From NCBI GenBank assembly GCA_910579725.1, contig CAJTUD010000020.1:1-40431 (forward strand): a stretch of 40,431 nucleotides of DNA. The letters are read 5' to 3'. Source of the DNA: an uncultured Oscillospiraceae bacterium. GTDB lineage: Bacteria > Bacillota > Clostridia > Oscillospirales > Oscillospiraceae. The position numbers and the translations under genes were made by a program. The notes beneath the pieces were generated by a model that was not told where the DNA came from, ran no database searches, and worked only from the letters and a program-made list of their open reading frames with translations. This document shows, in pieces, positions 1-6,212 of the stretch; positions within the stretch are counted from its first letter, which is position 1; every line of letters starts with the position of its first letter.

Positions 1-285
1 GGCAAGCGGATTTCCATCAAGGACACCCGCGGCATCATCGATGCCATTCTGGACGGCTCCATTCTCAATGCCGAGACCAAGACCATTCCCTATTTCAATC
101 TGGCTGTGCCCACCGCTCTGCCCGGCGTGGATCCCGCCATCCTCGATCCTCGGGATACCTATGCCGACTCCGCCGAGTGGGATACCAAGGCCAAGGATCT
201 GGCCAGCCGCTTCGTGAAGAACTTCGTGAAGTACACCGGCAACGACGCCGGTAAGGCCCTGGTGGCAGCCGGCCCCAAGGTGTAA
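1..285 (+). CDS. pckA: Phosphoenolpyruvate carboxykinase (ATP), C-terminal part
   Basis: The frame is open from the first base and ends at TAA 283-285, giving the last 94 residues of a protein that begins outside the window. The visible text (GKRISIKDTRGIIDAILDGS, then FNLAVPTALPGVDPAILDPR) matches the C-terminal end of ATP-dependent PEP carboxykinase, where the conserved Arg of the KDTR segment helps bind the nucleotide. The enzyme interconverts oxaloacetate plus ATP with PEP, CO2 and ADP in the cytoplasm; in fermenting Clostridia it often runs toward oxaloacetate. The catalytic P-loop and metal site lie upstream, so activity cannot be judged here. A strong terminator follows at once, so it is the last gene of its transcript. 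Confidence 0.9.
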   Translation, partial: GKRISIKDTRGIIDAILDGSILNAETKTIPYFNLAVPTALPGVDPAILDPRDTYADSAEWDTKAKDLASRFVKNFVKYTGNDAGKALVAAGPKV

Positions 286-325
286 GATTTCCTGAAAGCG
301 GCGGCGCCACTTTTTTGACAAGCAG

Positions 326-360
326 AAGGACCAGGACGCTGGGCGTCCTGGTCCTTTTTC
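326..360 (+). terminator. Intrinsic terminator after pckA
   Basis: A perfect 14-bp stem (326-339 with 343-356) closes a 3-nt loop and is followed by a run of T. It ends the pckA transcript. Confidence 0.9.
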
Positions 361-400
361 ATTGCAGGTTTTCATGCCGGGCGGTCACTTCCGCTCGCTG

Positions 401-562
401 ATATAGTCGGCGCACTTGAGAAGAGGTAAAAAGCAGGGGAGGAAAAATGGCGCGGGGCAGGGCGGAGGATGCGGGCGGGCTGACGCCCGCCAAAGACGGC
501 AGCGCCGCCCTGTGCCATTTTGGCCGCCGAACTTTACCGATTCTCAAGTGTGTCGACTATAT
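401..562. mobile_element. MITE-like imperfect palindrome
   Basis: Arms of 22 bp at 401-422 (ATATAGTCGGCGCACTTGAG..) and 541-562 are inverted copies of each other with about three mismatches. Inside them, further complementary blocks occur (GGTAAA with TTTACC; AAAATGGC with GCCATTTT; CAGGGCGG with CCGCCCTG). The whole 162 bp could therefore fold into one long hairpin, with a small GC-rich stem (GGCGGGC TGAC GCCCGCC) near the centre. It carries no transposase. This is the shape of a miniature inverted-repeat element or a large REP-type repeat. Only one copy is in the window, so mobility is an inference. A TA-type target duplication is possible but not provable here. Confidence 0.6.
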
Positions 563-686
563 ACAGCCCCACCCGGTTCTGAGCGAGGGCCGCCAGGTCC
601 TTCAGATAGCCCTCCCGGACCAGCTGGCGGCAGGAGAAATCCGGGCATAAATCAGGACCTCCGTTGCAGTCGATCTCCTGATTCAT
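534..686 (-). CDS. Hypothetical 50-residue cysteine-containing protein
   Basis: Reading starts at ATG 684-686 and stops at TAA 534-536, giving 50 residues that begin MNQEIDCNGGPDLCPDFSC and end GLYIVDTLENR. It lies 19 bp after the DUF212 stop in the same direction, and its codon use resembles its neighbours. A GGAGG sits only 1 nt before the ATG, which is too close for a good ribosome site, so the start is doubtful. Three cysteines cluster near the N-terminus. The last nine codons and the stop lie in or at the edge of the right arm of the palindrome at 401-562, so the C-terminus is element-derived or the gene was cut there. I do not recognise the family. Confidence 0.35.
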   Translation of the reverse strand: MNQEIDCNGGPDLCPDFSCRQLVREGYLKDLAALAQNRVGLYIVDTLENR

Positions 687-705
687 TCCTCCCACATGGT
701 CAATT

Positions 706-1146
706 TTACGCCATCAGTCCCACGCCCAATCCCAGCAGGGCCCCCATGAGCACCTGGAGAGGCGTGTGGCCCATGACCTCCCGAAGGTCGTCGGCAAAGT
801 CCTCCGCCGTCAGTTTTTCCACGTGGGCCAGAATCTGGTTCACCAGCCGGGCGGTATCCCCGGCGCTGCGGCGGACGTTGCATGCGTCGTACATCACTAC
901 TGCCGAAACAATCACCGCCAGCGCGAAATCCGGACTCTGTATGCCATACAGCTTCCCGATGGCAGTTGTTGCGGCCACCGCCAGAGCCGAGTGGCTGCTG
1001 GGCATTCCGCCGCTGGACACAAAACGGCCCATATCCAGCTTCCGCAGCAGGACGGCGTCCAGAATCACCTTGATGAGCTGGGCCAGAAACCATGCCAGCA
1101 GAGCGCAGTCAATAACCGGATTGGTGGTCAGCATTCCAAAGCGCAT
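706..1146 (-). CDS. Divergent PAP2 family (DUF212) membrane protein
   Basis: A 146-residue protein starting MRFGMLTTNPVIDCALLAWF. It has the marks of the divergent PAP2/DUF212 (YuiD-like) family: a hydrophobic N-terminus, then GGMPSSHSALAVAATTAIG, where the SSH triad is the phosphatase-like signature, and a hydrophobic C-terminal segment. Related PAP2 enzymes remove phosphate from lipid or isoprenoid phosphates; for this subfamily the substrate is not known. The ATG is preceded by AGGAGG, and the start lies 1 nt after the ispA stop, so the two are probably translated together. Its place next to ispA makes an isoprenoid phosphate a reasonable guess only. Confidence 0.85.
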   Translation of the reverse strand: MRFGMLTTNPVIDCALLAWFLAQLIKVILDAVLLRKLDMGRFVSSGGMPSSHSALAVAATTAIGKLYGIQSPDFALAVIVSAVVMYDACNVRRSAGDTARLVNQILAHVEKLTAEDFADDLREVMGHTPLQVLMGALLGLGVGLMA

Positions 1147-1147
1147 C

Positions 1148-2026
1148 TCACGACCTCCTGCCCGCCAGATGGTCCGCCAGCGCCAGCAGGAACCCGCTCC
1201 CGGGGAAATCCCGGACTGCCTCCCCGGCCAGCCGGGTCTCCTCTGCCACCAGCTTTCCGCAGCCCTCCAGACCCAGCAGGTCCACAAAGGTCCGCTTCCC
1301 CTCTTCCCTGTCCGAGCCGACGGGCTTTCCCAGAATTTCCTGATCGGCGATAACATCCAGCATATCGTCCCGAACCTGGAAGGCCAGTCCGATGTGCTCC
1401 GCGTACTCCGCCGCCTGCTTTCTGCGCTCTGCGGCCGCCCCGGCGGCGACGCACCCCAGAACCGCCGCCGCGCCCAGCAGGCCGCCGGTTTTACGCAGGC
1501 ACAGGTCCCTCAGGGAAGCCCCGTCATGGGCCAGTCCGGCCATATCCAGCACCTGTCCGGCCACCATGCCGTCTCCGCCGCAGGCGGAAGCCAAGGTATC
1601 CACCGCGTCGATCCTCTGTTCCGCGCTCAGTCCCGGCGCGCGGGAAATGATCCGGAACGCCTCCGCCTGGAGGGCGTCCCCCGCCAACACAGCCAGCGTT
1701 TCCCCATAGACCTTGTGGCAGGTGGGCCGTCCCCGGCGGAGATCGTCGTTATCCATGCAGGGCAGATCGTCGTGAATCAGCGAATAGGTGTGGACGCACT
1801 CCAGCGCCCCTCCCAGGGGCAAGGCCTGCCGTATTTCTCCGCCCAGCGCCTCGCAGAAGGCCAGAACCAGCACAGGCCGGACCCGCTTGCCCCCGGCCAG
1901 CAGGCTGTAGCGCATGGCCTCCTGGAGGCGGGCGTACGGCCCGGTTTGCAGGAAAAGGCTCTGCAAATATTCCTCCGCAGCCGCGCGGTAGCGGTCATAT
2001 TGGGCTTCAAACGCCTCCATTCTCAT
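1148..2026 (-). CDS. ispA: Polyprenyl (farnesyl) diphosphate synthase
   Basis: A 292-residue trans-prenyltransferase that condenses IPP with allylic diphosphates to make the C15 precursor for undecaprenyl and other isoprenoids. The first Asp-rich motif is at residues 86-92 (DDLPCMD, followed by NDD and RRGRPTCH) and the second at 220-224 (DDMLD), both of which bind Mg and diphosphate. GGKRVRP at 45-51 binds IPP. The length fits the bacterial IspA group. Its ATG overlaps the xseB stop as ATGA, so it is translationally coupled in the asp23-nusB-xseAB-ispA operon. No dxs follows it, unlike the common clostridial arrangement. Confidence 0.95.
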   Translation of the reverse strand: MRMEAFEAQYDRYRAAAEEYLQSLFLQTGPYARLQEAMRYSLLAGGKRVRPVLVLAFCEALGGEIRQALPLGGALECVHTYSLIHDDLPCMDNDDLRRGRPTCHKVYGETLAVLAGDALQAEAFRIISRAPGLSAEQRIDAVDTLASACGGDGMVAGQVLDMAGLAHDGASLRDLCLRKTGGLLGAAAVLGCVAAGAAAERRKQAAEYAEHIGLAFQVRDDMLDVIADQEILGKPVGSDREEGKRTFVDLLGLEGCGKLVAEETRLAGEAVRDFPGSGFLLALADHLAGRRS

Positions 2027-2265
2027 TCCTCCATGCCAAAGGGCAGCTCCACGGGCGCCCCGTCAGGCCCCTTCTGAAGCTTGACCACCTTCTGCTCCGC
2101 CTCGTCCAGCATAGCGGAGCAGGCGGCAGCCAGCCTCGTGCCCTCCTCAAACAGGGCCAGGGAGTCCGCCAGCTTGGCCGTTCCCCGCTCCAGCTGGGAG
2201 ACAATTTCCTCCAGACGGACAATATTCTCCTCAAAGGTTCTGCTTTCCCCGTTGCTTTCGCTCAT
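2023..2265 (-). CDS. xseB: Exonuclease VII small subunit
   Basis: An 80-residue protein, MSESNGESRTFEENIVRLEE onward, with the family pattern FEE..VRLEEIVSQLERG...L..SLALFEEG. It is a small helical hairpin protein, and several copies bind each large subunit in exonuclease VII, which degrades single-stranded DNA from both ends. The chosen ATG overlaps the xseA stop as ATGA and is preceded by GAGGAG. An alternative start further upstream would add residues that are just xseA codons in another frame. It ends in the same ATGA arrangement with ispA. Confidence 0.95.
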   Translation of the reverse strand: MSESNGESRTFEENIVRLEEIVSQLERGTAKLADSLALFEEGTRLAAACSAMLDEAEQKVVKLQKGPDGAPVELPFGMEE

Positions 2266-3479
2266 GATGATTTCTCCTCTGTTATTGTTTCTTCTACCCG
2301 GCACTGCAATCGGCCTTTCGCCAGCCGGGCGGTGATCCGGCTTCCCACCGGCACGTCCTCCGCCCGGCGCAGAGGACTGCCGTCCTCGTCCGTCACCAGG
2401 GCAAACCCCCGGCCCAGTACCTTCAGCGGGCTCAGGGCGTCAAGGGACGCCGCCAGAGATGCCGTCTGCCGCCTGGGGAGCGCCAGCCGCCCCAGGGCGG
2501 CCCGGCCAAGATCCCTCTGCACCCGGTCCAGCAGCTGCCGCTTGTCCAGAATCACCGCCATCGGATCTGCCAGCACCCGCTTCCCCCCCAGTTCCGTCAG
2601 GCGGCGGCGCAGCAGCTCCAGACGCTTGCTCTGGCTGCGGAACATGTGCAGCCGCAGGCTTTGCAGCTTTTCCAGCAGTTCCGCCTGATCCGGGACCGCC
2701 AGCTCGGCGGCCTGGGTGGGCGTGGCCGCCCGAACGTCCGCCACAAAATCGGCAATGGTGACGTCCGGCTCATGGCCGACGGCGGAGATGACAGGAATCT
2801 CCGAATCATAAATGGCCCGGGCCACCCGCTCGTCGTTGAAGGCCCACAAATCCTCGATGGAACCGCCGCCCCGCCCGGTGATGATGACGTCCGCCACTCG
2901 GAAGCGGTTGGCGTAGCGCAGCGCTCCCGCGATTTCCGGCGGCGCCTCCGCGCCCTGCACCCGGACGGGCAGCAACTTCACCTCCGCCAGAGGATACCGG
3001 CGGCGGAGATTCCGGATCATATCGTGAACCGCCGCCCCTGCGGGGGAGGTGATGATCGCCACGGATCGGGGATACGCCGGCAAGGGCTTTTTGTGGTCCT
3101 CCGCAAACAGCCCCTCCTTCCACAGCTTCTCCTTGAGCTGCTCAAAGGCCACATGGAGATCGCCCACCCCCTCGGGACCGAGAGACTCGCAATAGAGCTG
3201 GTAGGCCCCGTCCCGGGGGAAAACGCTGACCCGGCCCGCAGCGATCACCTTCATGCCGTTTTCCGGACGGAACCGGAGGCTCTGCGCCTGCCACTTGAAC
3301 ATCACGCAGCGGACGGCCCCCTCCGCGTCCTTCAGGGTAAAATAGTGATGCCCGGACGGGTAGAGCTTATAGTTGGAAATCTCCCCCCGGACAAAAACAT
3401 GATTCAGCTCCGGCACGCTGTCCAGCACCGCCTTCACCAGTCCGTTCAGCTCCGATACGCTGAAGACCTGCCGCTCCAT
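2262..3479 (-). CDS. xseA: Exonuclease VII large subunit
   Basis: A 405-residue protein starting MERQVFSVSELNGLVKAVLD. The N-terminal OB-fold (about residues 1-105, including VFVRGEISNYKLYPSGHHYFTLKD) binds single-stranded DNA. The middle catalytic part has the family's SPAGAAVHDMIRNLRRRYP, ITGRGGGSIEDLWAFNDE and SAVGHEPDVTIADFVADVRA blocks, and the C-terminal third is helical (arm for XseB binding). With XseB it forms the single-strand-specific nuclease used in repair. The gene is separated from nusB by 139 bp that contain two hairpins, so its expression may be partly uncoupled from nusB. Confidence 0.95.
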   Translation of the reverse strand: MERQVFSVSELNGLVKAVLDSVPELNHVFVRGEISNYKLYPSGHHYFTLKDAEGAVRCVMFKWQAQSLRFRPENGMKVIAAGRVSVFPRDGAYQLYCESLGPEGVGDLHVAFEQLKEKLWKEGLFAEDHKKPLPAYPRSVAIITSPAGAAVHDMIRNLRRRYPLAEVKLLPVRVQGAEAPPEIAGALRYANRFRVADVIITGRGGGSIEDLWAFNDERVARAIYDSEIPVISAVGHEPDVTIADFVADVRAATPTQAAELAVPDQAELLEKLQSLRLHMFRSQSKRLELLRRRLTELGGKRVLADPMAVILDKRQLLDRVQRDLGRAALGRLALPRRQTASLAASLDALSPLKVLGRGFALVTDEDGSPLRRAEDVPVGSRITARLAKGRLQCRVEETITEEKSS

Positions 3480-3541
3480 GGTTTCCCTCCCTCAATTTGC
3501 CGTTCCCCCGCATACGTCCCGGGAACGGCGGCCAAAAATCT

Positions 3542-3563
3542 TTTGCCGCCTGCGGGCGGCAAA
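3542..3563. repeat. Short GC-rich hairpin upstream of xseA
   Basis: TTTGCCGCC and GGCGGCAAA face each other across 3-4 nt. On the minus strand the stem is followed by AGATTTTT, so it could act as a weak second terminator after nusB. Confidence 0.5.
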
Positions 3564-3587
3564 CTTCTGCGAAGATCGTTTGACAGC

Positions 3588-3615
3588 TTGAAAAGGGCGC
3601 ACAGCTGTGCGCCCT
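3588..3615 (-). terminator. Terminator-like hairpin after nusB
   Basis: AGGGCGCACAG is followed directly by CTGTGCGCCCT (3594-3615), giving a fully self-complementary 22-bp sequence. On the minus strand it is followed by TTTTC. It lies 3 bp after the nusB stop, inside what is usually one operon, so it probably attenuates rather than ends transcription into xseA. Confidence 0.6.
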
Positions 3616-3618
3616 CTT

Positions 3619-4071
3619 TCATTTCTCCTCCGTCTCGCCCCGGACGAAGGACCCCAGGATTCCGTTGATAAACCGCACAACGTCCGGGTCCTCGTACTTC
3701 TTGGCAATTTCGACGGCTTCATTGATGGCCGCGCCGTTGGGAATCTCCGGCATGTAGAGAATCTCGTACATGGCCACGCGCATAATAGCCCCCGCCACCA
3801 GCGGAATGCGCTCGAACCGCCAGCCCTTGGCGTATTTCTCAATATACTGGTCCAGCTCATACCCGTGGGCGGCGATGCCCTTGACCAGTTTGCAGATATA
3901 GTCCCGCTGGCTGGGCCCCGGCAGCTCGCCGTAAACCTCATACTCCGGAGCCAGCATCTCAAAATGCGGGCCGGAGATGCGCTGTTCCAACAGCTCACCG
4001 GCGCTCAGACTGGTGAAGCTCAGCTCAAAGGAGAGGTGCATGGCAATCTCTCTGGCGACATTTCTAATCAT
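3619..4071 (-). CDS. nusB: Transcription antitermination factor NusB
   Basis: A 150-residue all-helical RNA-binding protein starting MIRNVAREIAMHLSFELSF. The C-terminal half has the typical NusB text: RIPLVAGAIMRVAMYEILY, then IPNGAAINEAVEIAKKY and FINGILGS. With NusE (S10) it binds boxA of rRNA leader transcripts and keeps RNA polymerase elongating. The gene is 38 bp after the Asp23-family gene, the usual Firmicutes neighbour (yqhY-nusB). The N-terminal region is less typical than the rest but the length is normal. Confidence 0.95.
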   Translation of the reverse strand: MIRNVAREIAMHLSFELSFTSLSAGELLEQRISGPHFEMLAPEYEVYGELPGPSQRDYICKLVKGIAAHGYELDQYIEKYAKGWRFERIPLVAGAIMRVAMYEILYMPEIPNGAAINEAVEIAKKYEDPDVVRFINGILGSFVRGETEEK

Positions 4072-4109
4072 GGGTTATTTTCTCTCTCCATCCGCACAAA
4101 CCGCCGCGC

Positions 4110-4451
4110 TTACTGAAAGCTGACGCCGCCCACATGGACGTTTACAGCCTTCACCGCAAACCCGGTCATGGACTCAATTGCGCCGGACACGCTGCCCTGT
4201 AACTTTCCCGCCACCTCGGGGATGGCGTAACCGTAGCGGATCATGACAAACAGGTCTATGACCGCCCCCTCCTCGTCCACCGCCATGCGCACACCCCTGG
4301 CGCCGGACTTCTTGGAGGACACGTTCATCAGGCCGCTGATGCCCTCCACGTCGGCCACCGCTCCCGCGGCAATGGAGGCCAACACCTCTTCGGAGATATG
4401 GATACAGCCCAGCTCCTCGGCGTGGGTCATGTAATCTTTGCTTTCGCCCAT
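4110..4451 (-). CDS. Asp23/Gls24 family envelope stress protein (YqhY-like)
   Basis: A 113-residue protein, MGESKDYMTHAEELGCIHIS onward. The pattern ISEEVLASIAAGAVADVEGI, a central VRMAVDEEGAVIDLFVMIRYGYAIPEVA and a C-terminal GFAVKAVNVHVGGVSF is that of the Asp23/Gls24 family (Bacillus YqhY/YloU). In Bacillus yqhY is co-transcribed with acetyl-CoA carboxylase genes or nusB and has been linked to lipid synthesis balance; the molecular role is not settled. It is the first gene of the nusB-xseAB-ispA operon, with an AAAGGAG ribosome site and a good promoter upstream (4495-4523). Confidence 0.9.
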   Translation of the reverse strand: MGESKDYMTHAEELGCIHISEEVLASIAAGAVADVEGISGLMNVSSKKSGARGVRMAVDEEGAVIDLFVMIRYGYAIPEVAGKLQGSVSGAIESMTGFAVKAVNVHVGGVSFQ

Positions 4452-4494
4452 AAATCAAGTCACTCCTTTTGGGAAAGTAAATTTCAACTTTTGT

Positions 4495-4523
4495 ATTGTA
4501 TCATCTTTTTTCGGAAAATACAA
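4495..4523 (-). promoter_or_regulatory. Sigma-A promoter of the asp23-nusB operon
   Basis: On the minus strand, TTGTAT, a 17-bp spacer and TACAAT. The predicted start is about 37 bp before the Asp23-family ATG. Confidence 0.65.
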
Positions 4524-4575
4524 CCAGAAATTTATCCGCTTTCCTCCGTTGATTTACAAGCTGAGATCTTTTGAT

Positions 4576-4620
4576 CCGCCGGCAGCGCGGCGCCGGCGGA
4601 AAGGGCCTCCGGCCTTTCAC
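4576..4620. repeat. GC-rich stem-loops downstream of yfcE
   Basis: CCGCCGG and CCGGCGG pair across about 10 nt, next to an AAAGGGCC/GGCCTTT arm overlapping the yfcE stop. There is no clear U-tract. It may close the yfcE transcript imperfectly. Confidence 0.4.
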
Positions 4621-5159
4621 AGCGCGTACGTCTGATACGCCTCTCCCTCCATATTCTTCCAGGTGAACGTCCGGTCCTCCAGAATCAGATAACCTCCCGC
4701 GCTGCCGTCCTTGGGGATCGAGGTGGAGCCGGGGTTGATATAGTGCCAGCCGTCGTGACGGCGCGCCGCCGGGACATGGAAATGGCCGTTGAGCAATACG
4801 GTTCCCTCCGCCATGGGCGGGAGATGGTCCTCGTTCCAGATGTGGCCGTGGGTGGCGAAGAGGTCCGCGCCCTCCCAGCTGAGCAGGGCGTAGTCCGCCA
4901 GAATGGGAAACTCCAGCACCATCTGGTCCACCTCGCAGTCGCAGTTGCCTCTCACCGCCACAATGTGGTTTTTGATGGAGTTGAGCCGCTCCGCCGCCGC
5001 CATGCAGTCGTACTCCCTGGGCAGTGCGTTCCGGGGCCCATGGTAGAGCAGATCTCCCAGCAGCAGCAGCTTTCCCGGGCGCTCCGCCCGGAAGGCGTCC
5101 AGCAGCTTGCCGGCGTAATAGGCGGACCCATGGAGGTCCGAGGCGATCATCAGCTTCAT
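4617..5159 (-). CDS. yfcE: YfcE-type metallophosphoesterase
   Basis: A 180-residue calcineurin-like phosphodiesterase starting MKLMIASDLHGSAYYAGKLL. The metal-binding motifs appear in order: D8-x-H10 (SDLHG), GD at 35-36 (LLLGDLLYHGPR), GNCD at 71-74, ATHGH and NGHFH. The YfcE group acts on model phosphodiesters in vitro and its real substrate is unknown. The C-terminal INPGSTSIPKDG block is typical of the group. It is a single gene with its own promoter at 5192-5220 and an AAGGAGG ribosome site. Confidence 0.92.
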   Translation of the reverse strand: MKLMIASDLHGSAYYAGKLLDAFRAERPGKLLLLGDLLYHGPRNALPREYDCMAAAERLNSIKNHIVAVRGNCDCEVDQMVLEFPILADYALLSWEGADLFATHGHIWNEDHLPPMAEGTVLLNGHFHVPAARRHDGWHYINPGSTSIPKDGSAGGYLILEDRTFTWKNMEGEAYQTYAL

Positions 5160-5191
5160 TGGGGATGTCCTCCTTCACGTTTTCTGGCAGT

Positions 5192-5220
5192 AGTATACAC
5201 AGATTTCGCGGAAATTTCAA
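5192..5220 (-). promoter_or_regulatory. Sigma-A promoter of yfcE
   Basis: On the minus strand, TTGAAA, 17 bp, TATACT, about 33 bp before the yfcE ATG. Confidence 0.75.
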
Positions 5221-5291
5221 CACAAAATACCTTCCCGCCGGTATGGAATTGGGAACAGCTGTTAATTTTTTATGAAAACTCATTTTTGCCG

Positions 5292-5320
5292 TTGTGTTTC
5301 CCCGCCGTTTGTGCTATGCT
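5292..5320 (+). promoter_or_regulatory. Promoter of the P-loop gene
   Basis: TTGTGT, 17 bp, TATGCT, ending 46 bp before the ATG at 5366. It is divergent from the yfcE promoter. Confidence 0.5.
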
Positions 5321-5365
5321 ATAGGCACCGTAAGTTTACCAAAAGCAAAAAAGGAGTGATTTCAT

Positions 5366-5776
5366 ATGGTCAGACTGATTATGAGCGGCTCTGGCGAGGG
5401 AAAGACCAAGCAGCTCATCGAGCTCATGGAGAGCGCTGCGGAGCACGAGGTTGGGTGCATGGTGTGTATCGAGGCAAAGCGCAGCATGAGCTTCAATCTC
5501 CGCCACCAGACCCGGCTGATCGACGCTTCGGAGTTTGACATCAGCAGCTTTGAGAATCTTCGGGGCTTCATCAGCGGCCTCTATGCGGGCAACTATGATA
5601 TTTCCCACATTTTCATTGACAATCTCTGCAAGGTGGCCCAGAATTCCAACGAACGGGAGGTCGACAGCTTTCTCAACTGGCTGGATCATTTCAGCGCCCC
5701 TCTCAACCTGAAAGTGACCGTCACCATCAGCGCCGCGACCGACACCGCCACGGACACCATGCGCAAGTATATGTAA
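5366..5776 (+). CDS. Small P-loop protein of unknown function
   Basis: A 136-residue protein starting MVRLIMSGSGEGKTKQLIEL. GSGEGKTK at 8-15 is a Walker A-like phosphate-binding loop. A hydrophobic strand ending in Asp (YDISHIFIDN, about 80-89) could be the Walker B strand. There is no signal peptide or membrane segment. The length is only a bare NTPase core, with no recognisable effector domain. The ATG has an AAAAAAGGAG ribosome site 8 nt upstream and a promoter at 5292-5320. It stands alone between divergent and convergent neighbours. I do not know a function; a nucleotide-binding regulatory protein is one possibility. Confidence 0.8.
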   Translation: MVRLIMSGSGEGKTKQLIELMESAAEHEVGCMVCIEAKRSMSFNLRHQTRLIDASEFDISSFENLRGFISGLYAGNYDISHIFIDNLCKVAQNSNEREVDSFLNWLDHFSAPLNLKVTVTISAATDTATDTMRKYM

Positions 5777-5790
5777 GGAATCTCTCTCCA

Positions 5791-5838
5791 ATTGACAGCG
5801 CCGCCTCCGGCCGCAAAGCCGGAGGCGGCGCTGTCAAT
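5791..5838. terminator. Long bidirectional hairpin between convergent genes
   Basis: A perfect 21-bp stem (5791-5811 with 5818-5838) with a 6-nt loop sits between two convergent genes. Neither side has a T-run, so it is a strong barrier hairpin rather than a textbook terminator. Confidence 0.6.
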
Positions 5839-5846
5839 GCCGTTCA

Positions 5847-5942
5847 TCACCCCAGCATGGGCAGGATCAGTCCCGCCAGCAGGGTCAGAACCAGCACGAT
5901 AATCACTGCCCGGGAGATCATTTTCACCCATTTCTGATTCAT
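5847..5942 (-). CDS. 31-residue single-span membrane protein
   Basis: A tiny protein, MNQKWVKMISRAVIIVLVLT then LLAGLILPMLG. A short positively charged head is followed by about 20 hydrophobic residues, so it should sit in the membrane with the N-terminus inside. Its ATG overlaps the DUF951 stop as ATGA, and the upstream gene supplies GGAGGCGGAAGGA as ribosome site. That coupling is the main reason to believe it is expressed. The role is unknown; it could be a stress-type mini membrane protein or a partner of the upstream DUF951 protein. Confidence 0.65.
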   Translation of the reverse strand: MNQKWVKMISRAVIIVLVLTLLAGLILPMLG

Positions 5943-6133
5943 CCTTCCGCCTCCTCGCTCAGAATTTTCTTGACGGCCTTTTCAGCCTTGCTCCTTGGCA
6001 GCATCAGCTCGTGTCCGCAGGTTTCGCACCTGAGCTTGATGTCCATTCCCAGGCGCAGAATCAGCCATGTTCTGCCGCCGCAGGGGTGCTGCTTTTTCAG
6101 CTCCACCCGGTCGTTCAGTTTCAGCTCCAGCAA
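5939..6133 (-). CDS. DUF951 family small zinc-ribbon-like protein
   Basis: A 64-residue protein, MLELKLNDRVELKKQHPCGG onward. It has the DUF951 pattern: a D.VELKK.HPCG motif, a W..LR.GMDI strand, then RCETCGHELMLPRSKAEK and a basic helix. C18, C36 and C39 could form part of a metal site. The start chosen is TTG, with GAGGTGAT 5-8 nt upstream; an ATG further upstream (to 6154) would add seven residues (MRRRGDF) that include the ribosome site. Members often lie near ychF or rpsF in Firmicutes; their role is not known, though nucleic-acid binding is plausible. Confidence 0.85.
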   Translation of the reverse strand: MLELKLNDRVELKKQHPCGGRTWLILRLGMDIKLRCETCGHELMLPRSKAEKAVKKILSEEAEG

Positions 6134-6212
6134 GAAATCACCTCTTCTTCTCAACGGTCAAGCATCGTGGCGCATACACTGTCTTATCAGAAAAGCAAGG
6201 ACGGTGTATCAC

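Noticed and set aside
359..547. 62-codon minus-strand frame across the palindrome
   Set aside because: It reads through the MITE-like element itself. Such frames come from the repeat sequence, not from selection for a protein.
416..2077. Long open frame (553 codons) on the plus strand opposite ispA and DUF212
   Set aside because: Its codons are the antisense of well-recognised genes. High GC keeps the shadow frame open; it has no ribosome site or family match.
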